Assembly: GCF_000246855.1 (NCBI RefSeq)
Contig: NC_016609.1
Coordinates: 7,266,744 to 7,330,743 of the forward strand
DNA from: Niastella koreensis GR20-10
GTDB taxonomy: Bacteria; Bacteroidota; Bacteroidia; Chitinophagales; Chitinophagaceae
DNA length: 64,000 bases
Direction of reading: 5' to 3'
The position numbers were made by a program, and so were the translations under genes. This document shows, in pieces, positions 59,631 through 64,000 of this stretch. The notes beneath the pieces are model-generated. The model was not told where the DNA came from. It did no database searches and worked only from the letters and a program-made list of their open reading frames with translations. Numbering within the stretch: the stretch's first letter is position 1; each line of letters opens with the position of its first letter.

Positions 59631-62558
59631 TTATCGCACTTTAATGGCCTTTATGGCCGAGATTACTTCAGAATAAAACACTTCGGGTAATTTGCCCAGG
59701 GGAATCAACACAGGGTCTTTATCGTCTTTTGGTGGCGTTATCCATTTGTTCTTTCCCACCCGCTGTCTGAAATACAATCTCCCTAACTGCGCATTCATAT
59801 CAGCATCAAAACCCGCCACATTCACGCCTTCTACTTCCAACACCGCCATTAGTTCGCTGGCATCTTCGTCTTTAAAAAAGGTATCGACGGAACCGCCATC
59901 CCCTGTCGGGCCTTTCCGCCAGCCATATTTTTCCAGCGTTCCCCTGATCGATCCGGGCTCTGTTTTGGTTCCATCAAACGTTCTTACGATGGTCACTTCT
60001 TTCTGTTCGGGTACCAGGGAATGAATATTCCGGTCGAGTTGTGAGAAAACCGGCTCAATGGACAGATCAAAAAACTTACGCTGCCACGTTTTCAGCGCTT
60101 CTGCCGATAGCTGCAGGGGATGCACAATACCAATCTGCGCATTTTCTTCCAATGAAATTTCATTGTCATCTGCATCCATCAGGGTGGTATCTTCCTGGCA
60201 ATAAAAACATTGTTTCAATTCATTATTATCATATACGCCCCAAAGCAGTTTGGTGGCATAGATAAACATAACCGGGTTGGTTAAAAAGAATTGTTGCCAT
60301 TGTTCTTTGTTCCACCGACGCTGTACCACCAGGTAATGTTCCAGCCGCGATGACTGTGATTTTACAATATCCTTTACCTCTTTGGCAATAGCTTTAAACT
60401 CATCCTTTAGCTCGTTGGCTGCACTGGCAGGAATGGCCTTCAACTTTTTATTATCGTCGTTAAAAAATGCTATTTTAAAATTGCTGTCAATAAAAGCGCG
60501 GTAGTTGTCGCCATCTACGGTAAACTCCCTGAACAGGCCTTCAAAGCCAAAATCGGGCACAATACGGTCGCCCAGCTCATACACCGTAATATTCAATTCT
60601 TCTGCTGCTGCCTCCAGGGCCAATAAGGCAGCGGCCCCTACGTTGGCTTTTTTTGTTTTGTATTTACGGCTGTACAGCTCCACCCAGCGTAAGGCTTTAT
60701 TGCTTCCCTGCAAGGCCAGGGCGCCTACACCATACTCGGCCATTTTAAACCGGCTATTGTCTATCCATTTATCGATGGTGATCCTGATCTTATCAGCTAC
60801 TGCATCATTACCCAATAACGCCGATAAGGCTAGTAAGTATTTATGCTCGGGTTTGGTTTCTTTTTCAATAAACAATTTGATCAGTTGCAAGGCAAAACCG
60901 GCCGACTTTTCTATATCCAGCCTGTTTATTATCAGCCTGGCTTCCAGGTCTGACCGCATGGTCTTTACCCGGCCCATGCGGTATAACAAAAAGCGCACTT
61001 CATCATTGGTTAATTGCGTACCAGTTGAGTAATACAAAGCAGGCAGGTCCACCTCATTCAACCAGGCTTCCAATGGCGCTGCCAGCTTCCCGCGCTCGCG
61101 GGCATCTGCTACCACCTGGGCCAGCATGTTATCATCGATATTAGCGTATAATTCTTCCGCTACTGCCAGCACCATTACATCGCGGGCATCATCATTTTTT
61201 TCACTGCCAATTGCTTTGCGTAAAACGGCCTTTGCCTCAGGCGAAGGAAGGAGACTTAAGATCTGGGCGGCCGCTTGCCGAACATCGGTTTTTTTATGAC
61301 TCAATAGCGCCTTGCTTTTTTCAAGGGCATTTTCAGCATCACCGAGTTTTTCTACCGCTAATTGGCGAAGCTGTTTCGATTTATGCAGTACCAAATCCCA
61401 TAAAGCTTCATTGTGTTTTTCACTATCAAATCTCTTTATCAGGCCCAGCACGTGTTCGTGATAGGTTATGCCGTCTACCGATGCCTTCATTGCCTTTAAC
61501 AGGAAGGGAAGGGACTCCGCCTGGAAGGTGTTAACCAATAAATTCAGCACCGTCTGCTGTAAATAGTTTGTCTGCTGTATAAGATCCCATAATTTTTCTT
61601 TGGTGCTCACCGTATCTGCTTCCATCAGGATCTTAGCAGCCAGCGTACTCATTACATACATGCCTTTCCCATCATTAATTTGTCTTTCCCAACCACTCTT
61701 ATTGATTTCGGGATACAATGACAGGTAATCATTCGACACTGCGATCAACAGGTCATTTACGGAACCCGGATATTTATCCTGCAAGATCACTAACGCATAA
61801 AATCGATTCTCTACATTGGCACGGTGCTTTATATACCCAAGATGCGTTTTTATTCGCTCAATAATATACGCCAGATATTTCTCTCCATTATATTTCAGCG
61901 CCTGATCTATTGCAGGGAAATTGAACAGCTGCCCGTCGTCGATGTTCGACTGAAAATACTCATCTACTTCTGCAGGTAAACATTCCATAAGTAATTCCAG
62001 AAAATTCAGATGGAAGCCTGACTTACTATATTGATCGTAAACCCCGCTATAATGTTTAATAAGTGCAGTCAGCGTATTTTTATCTGCGGCCCCCAGGTAC
62101 TCTTTCAGCCATTTCAATTGGATCGCATGCGGATGTACTTTCTCCTCACCAAACTGGTCCTTGAAGGAATTTAAGATAAAGTGGAATACTTCTAACAGGG
62201 TAACATGGTTCTGTAAAAAAGCTAACAGGGTGTTCCAGTCCTGTTCTGTACCTGTGGCATCTACCTGTTGCGCCATCCGTATAATAAACGACTGCATTAC
62301 ATTCAACCAGATCTCAGGAGCGGTGATCACATTCAATGCCAGCTGATCGTTATGGTTCCACTGCTGTGGAAGTTGTAACAGCATGGTAAGGTCCTTGAAA
62401 TAATAATTGTCGTAGGCATTAGCAAGTCCGGTTAATGTATTTGTTTTACCGGTCAGATAGTCGTTTACTAATACGATATTATTTTTTACGTCCTGAGATT
62501 TATAACCAGGTGTGATGTGCTCATTAAAGGGACGGAGTTGTTCAACCGTAAATGCCAT
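59631..62558 (-). CDS. DUF4132/HEAT-repeat protein of a VWA gene cluster
   Basis: 975 residues, cytosolic, no signal peptide. The middle (~400-700) contains HEAT-like repeats ('LRQLAVEKLGDAENALEKSKALLSHKKTDVRQAAAQILSLL', 'AVLRKAIGSEKNDDARDVMVLAVAEELY'). The last ~230 residues match the DUF4132 layout: 'NPVMFIYATKLLWGVYDNNELKQCFYCQEDTTLM', 'IVHPLQLSAEALKTWQRKFFDLSIEPVFSQLDRNIHSL' and 'YGWRKGPTGDGGSVDTFFKDEDASELMAVLEVEGVNV'. Function is unknown; such genes recur with VWA and AAA+ (MoxR-type) genes. It starts 12 nt after the VWA gene stop, so it is in the same operon. Confidence 0.72.
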   Translation of the reverse strand: MAFTVEQLRPFNEHITPGYKSQDVKNNIVLVNDYLTGKTNTLTGLANAYDNYYFKDLTMLLQLPQQWNHNDQLALNVITAPEIWLNVMQSFIIRMAQQVDATGTEQDWNTLLAFLQNHVTLLEVFHFILNSFKDQFGEEKVHPHAIQLKWLKEYLGAADKNTLTALIKHYSGVYDQYSKSGFHLNFLELLMECLPAEVDEYFQSNIDDGQLFNFPAIDQALKYNGEKYLAYIIERIKTHLGYIKHRANVENRFYALVILQDKYPGSVNDLLIAVSNDYLSLYPEINKSGWERQINDGKGMYVMSTLAAKILMEADTVSTKEKLWDLIQQTNYLQQTVLNLLVNTFQAESLPFLLKAMKASVDGITYHEHVLGLIKRFDSEKHNEALWDLVLHKSKQLRQLAVEKLGDAENALEKSKALLSHKKTDVRQAAAQILSLLPSPEAKAVLRKAIGSEKNDDARDVMVLAVAEELYANIDDNMLAQVVADARERGKLAAPLEAWLNEVDLPALYYSTGTQLTNDEVRFLLYRMGRVKTMRSDLEARLIINRLDIEKSAGFALQLIKLFIEKETKPEHKYLLALSALLGNDAVADKIRITIDKWIDNSRFKMAEYGVGALALQGSNKALRWVELYSRKYKTKKANVGAAALLALEAAAEELNITVYELGDRIVPDFGFEGLFREFTVDGDNYRAFIDSNFKIAFFNDDNKKLKAIPASAANELKDEFKAIAKEVKDIVKSQSSRLEHYLVVQRRWNKEQWQQFFLTNPVMFIYATKLLWGVYDNNELKQCFYCQEDTTLMDADDNEISLEENAQIGIVHPLQLSAEALKTWQRKFFDLSIEPVFSQLDRNIHSLVPEQKEVTIVRTFDGTKTEPGSIRGTLEKYGWRKGPTGDGGSVDTFFKDEDASELMAVLEVEGVNVAGFDADMNAQLGRLYFRQRVGKNKWITPPKDDKDPVLIPLGKLPEVFYSEVISAIKAIKVR

Positions 62559-62570
62559 AGGGTAAGTAGT

Positions 62571-63713
62571 TTATTTTTTAATGACCATGTCTTCTTTTGC
62601 GGCCCACAGCCCAATATCCTGTTTACTCAAAGCGGCAGCCATCAGGTCGGGAAATTTATCGGGGGTACAGGCAAAAACAGGAATGCCCAGGTTGGAAAAG
62701 TACTGTGCATTGTTATGGTCGTAAAAGGGCGCGCCTTCATCGTTCAATGCCAGCAATACAACCACCTGCACACCAGCTGCTACTAACTCTGCCGCGCGTT
62801 GACGCATTTTCTCCTGGTTGCCGCCTTCGTACAAATCGGTGATCAGCACCAGCACAGTATCGTTGGGTTTGGTGATGATCTGCTGGCAATAGGTAAGCGC
62901 CAGATTAATATCTGTTCCGCCCCCCAATTGCACGCCAAATAATAATTCAACCGGGTCGGTCAGTTCTTCGGTGAGGTCCGATACCACTGTATCAAATACC
63001 ACCATCTTTGTTTTAATGGCGGGAATGGAAGCCATTACCGAACCAAAGATACCGGAATACACTACCGAAGTCCCCATCGATCCGCTTTGGTCTAAACACA
63101 GCACTACATCTTTTAACGCGGTTCGTTTACGGCCATAGCCGATCCTGGTTTCGGGAATGATGGTTTTATAATCGGGTTGATAATGTTTCAAATTCTTTTG
63201 AATGGTAGCATGCCAGTTGATCTCGTTATGCCGTGGGCGGCGATTGCGGTCGCTCCGGTTCAAACTGCCAATGATGGCCTGTTGCGTGGGTTGCGATAAT
63301 TTACGCATCAACTCATCTACCACTTTGCGCACCACCTGGCGGGCGGTATCTTTTGTTTTATCTGGAATTACTTTGCTCAATGTCATCAACGTGGCCACCA
63401 GGTGCACATCGGCTTCCACATTTTCCAGCATTTCTTTTTCAAACAACATTTGTGTCAGGTTCAAACGATGCAACGCATCCTGTTGCATAACCTGTACAAT
63501 CGATGAGGGGAAGAAGGTACGAATATCTCCCAGCCAGCGGGCAACATTGGGCGAGGAAGGGCCCAGTCCGCCCTGACGGGTGGTGTCATACAATGCTTCC
63601 AGGGTTTTATCCATTTGCAGATCGCGCTCGTTCAGGGTAACACCAGTGCCATCATTTTCTTTTCCACCCAATATCAGGCGCCATTTGCGGGTATGTTGTT
63701 CGTTGTTGCTCAT
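62571..63713 (-). CDS. VWA (CoxE-like) domain protein
   Basis: 380 residues. The C-terminal VWA domain (~190-360) has an intact MIDAS: DQSGSM, 'GGTDINLAL' and 'ITDLYEGG'. The N-terminal ~180 residues are helical ('MDKTLEALYDTTRQGGLGPSSPNVARWLGDIRTFFPSSIVQVMQQDALHRLNLTQMLF'), as in CoxE/VWA_3-type partners of MoxR ATPases. Such pairs act as chaperone-like or signalling modules. The start overlaps the 3' end of the upstream gene by 4 nt, so they are translated from one transcript. Confidence 0.85.
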   Translation of the reverse strand: MSNNEQHTRKWRLILGGKENDGTGVTLNERDLQMDKTLEALYDTTRQGGLGPSSPNVARWLGDIRTFFPSSIVQVMQQDALHRLNLTQMLFEKEMLENVEADVHLVATLMTLSKVIPDKTKDTARQVVRKVVDELMRKLSQPTQQAIIGSLNRSDRNRRPRHNEINWHATIQKNLKHYQPDYKTIIPETRIGYGRKRTALKDVVLCLDQSGSMGTSVVYSGIFGSVMASIPAIKTKMVVFDTVVSDLTEELTDPVELLFGVQLGGGTDINLALTYCQQIITKPNDTVLVLITDLYEGGNQEKMRQRAAELVAAGVQVVVLLALNDEGAPFYDHNNAQYFSNLGIPVFACTPDKFPDLMAAALSKQDIGLWAAKEDMVIKK

Positions 63714-64000
63714 TGGTTGGTTTTTATGCCTAATAATTGCATGATAACCGGAAGGCCCTGTTTGGCTCTTTCGGCATCTATATTACTTTCAACCTGTTTA
63801 ACGGGTGTACCGCTACCGCCTGATTTTACTTTCTCCCCCAGCTTTTTTCTTTCGGGGGAAGAAAAGCCGGCAAAAGTTCTGCGCAACAGGGGTAATACTC
63901 TGGTGAAGGTTTCTTCATCCAGGGAATCAACCCAGTTGTTCACCAGATTCCAGAGATCATTATCTATTAACAAAATGGTACCGCTGCCTTTCAGGAAACC
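63710..64000 (-). CDS. C-terminus of a DUF5682-like protein (cut by window edge)
   Basis: The frame is open to the right edge, and its first start in view (TTG at 63973) lies inside 'GTILLIDNDLWNLV', so the real start is outside. The visible ~96 residues read 'LWNLVNNWVDSLDEETFTRVLPLLRRTFAGFSSPERKKLGEKVKSGG', the typical end of DUF5682-family proteins that accompany VWA genes (recognised from the pattern, moderate trust). Its last 4 nt overlap the VWA gene start. A MoxR-type AAA+ gene would be expected further upstream, outside this window. Confidence 0.6.
   Translation of the reverse strand, partial: GFLKGSGTILLIDNDLWNLVNNWVDSLDEETFTRVLPLLRRTFAGFSSPERKKLGEKVKSGGSGTPVKQVESNIDAERAKQGLPVIMQLLGIKTNQ

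Noticed and set aside
1..64000. tRNA, rRNA, insertion sequence or prophage
   Set aside because: I scanned the gaps for cloverleaf or transposase-like patterns and found none that hold up.

Overview
The window looks like chromosomal DNA of a Bacteroidota member, most likely a Chitinophagaceae relative such as Niastella or Chitinophaga (inference from protein families, not from a marker gene). Supporting signs are a TamL-type lipoprotein next to TamB, C-terminal type IX secretion (T9SS) sorting domains on two exported proteins, lipobox-only lipoproteins, weak Shine-Dalgarno signals, and a promoter of the Bacteroidota type (TTTG, 20 nt, TAAATTTG). I see no rRNA, tRNA, transposase, integrase, phage gene or CRISPR array. 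Gene density is high and codon use looks uniform, so this reads as core or semi-core genome. Both edges cut genes.

Layout. 1-10.2 kb: envelope biogenesis (AsmA-like protein, TamL, TamB, YihY). 10.4-18.3 kb: small stress and housekeeping genes (lmo0937-type peptide, DUF2383 and DUF892 four-helix proteins, an HSL-type esterase with a Crp/Fnr regulator, topoisomerase IB with a low-affinity iron permease, a flavin-reductase-like stress protein, an AraC regulator). 18.8-23.3 kb: a frameshifted FG-GAP/T9SS surface protein and a GH5 glycoside hydrolase. 24.2-29.7 kb: a compact cluster of two coiled-coil proteins, a substrate-binding/OmpA fusion, an ABC permease and its ATPase, which I rate as a candidate undescribed envelope system. 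29.8-40.7 kb: a beta-barrel protein, a DUF2723 (TMEM260-like) membrane protein, a lipoprotein cyclophilin, a PhyH gene wrecked by an internal deletion, a two-subunit molybdenum hydroxylase and a LamG/T9SS protein.

40.8-49 kb: on the minus strand, an eight-gene operon for NAD salvage and ADP-ribose handling (NMNAT-Nudix, NAMPT, a PARG-like TIGR02452 protein, NADAR, two ADP-ribosylglycohydrolases flanking a KptA/Tpt1 RNA 2'-phosphotransferase, and an LLM flavoenzyme). Its promoter is covered by two matching palindromes (TTTGCGT-N7-ACGCAAA). A Nudix-winged-helix regulator of the NrtR type lies 5 kb upstream, divergent from an unusual protein that joins a degenerate NMNAT-like domain to a methyltransferase. 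Between operon and regulator sit two tandem secreted BNR/YCF48-like paralogues and a roughly 600-bp block of 20-bp and then 21-bp tandem repeats.

56-64 kb: two unknown exported proteins (one with TPR-like helices), then a minus-strand cluster of DUF4132/HEAT, VWA and DUF5682-like genes that continues past the right edge. Several intergenic regions carry palindromic repeat elements (REP-like), some with recurring cores (GCTTTAGC/GCTAAAGC; CCCCTCCACCGGAGGGG).
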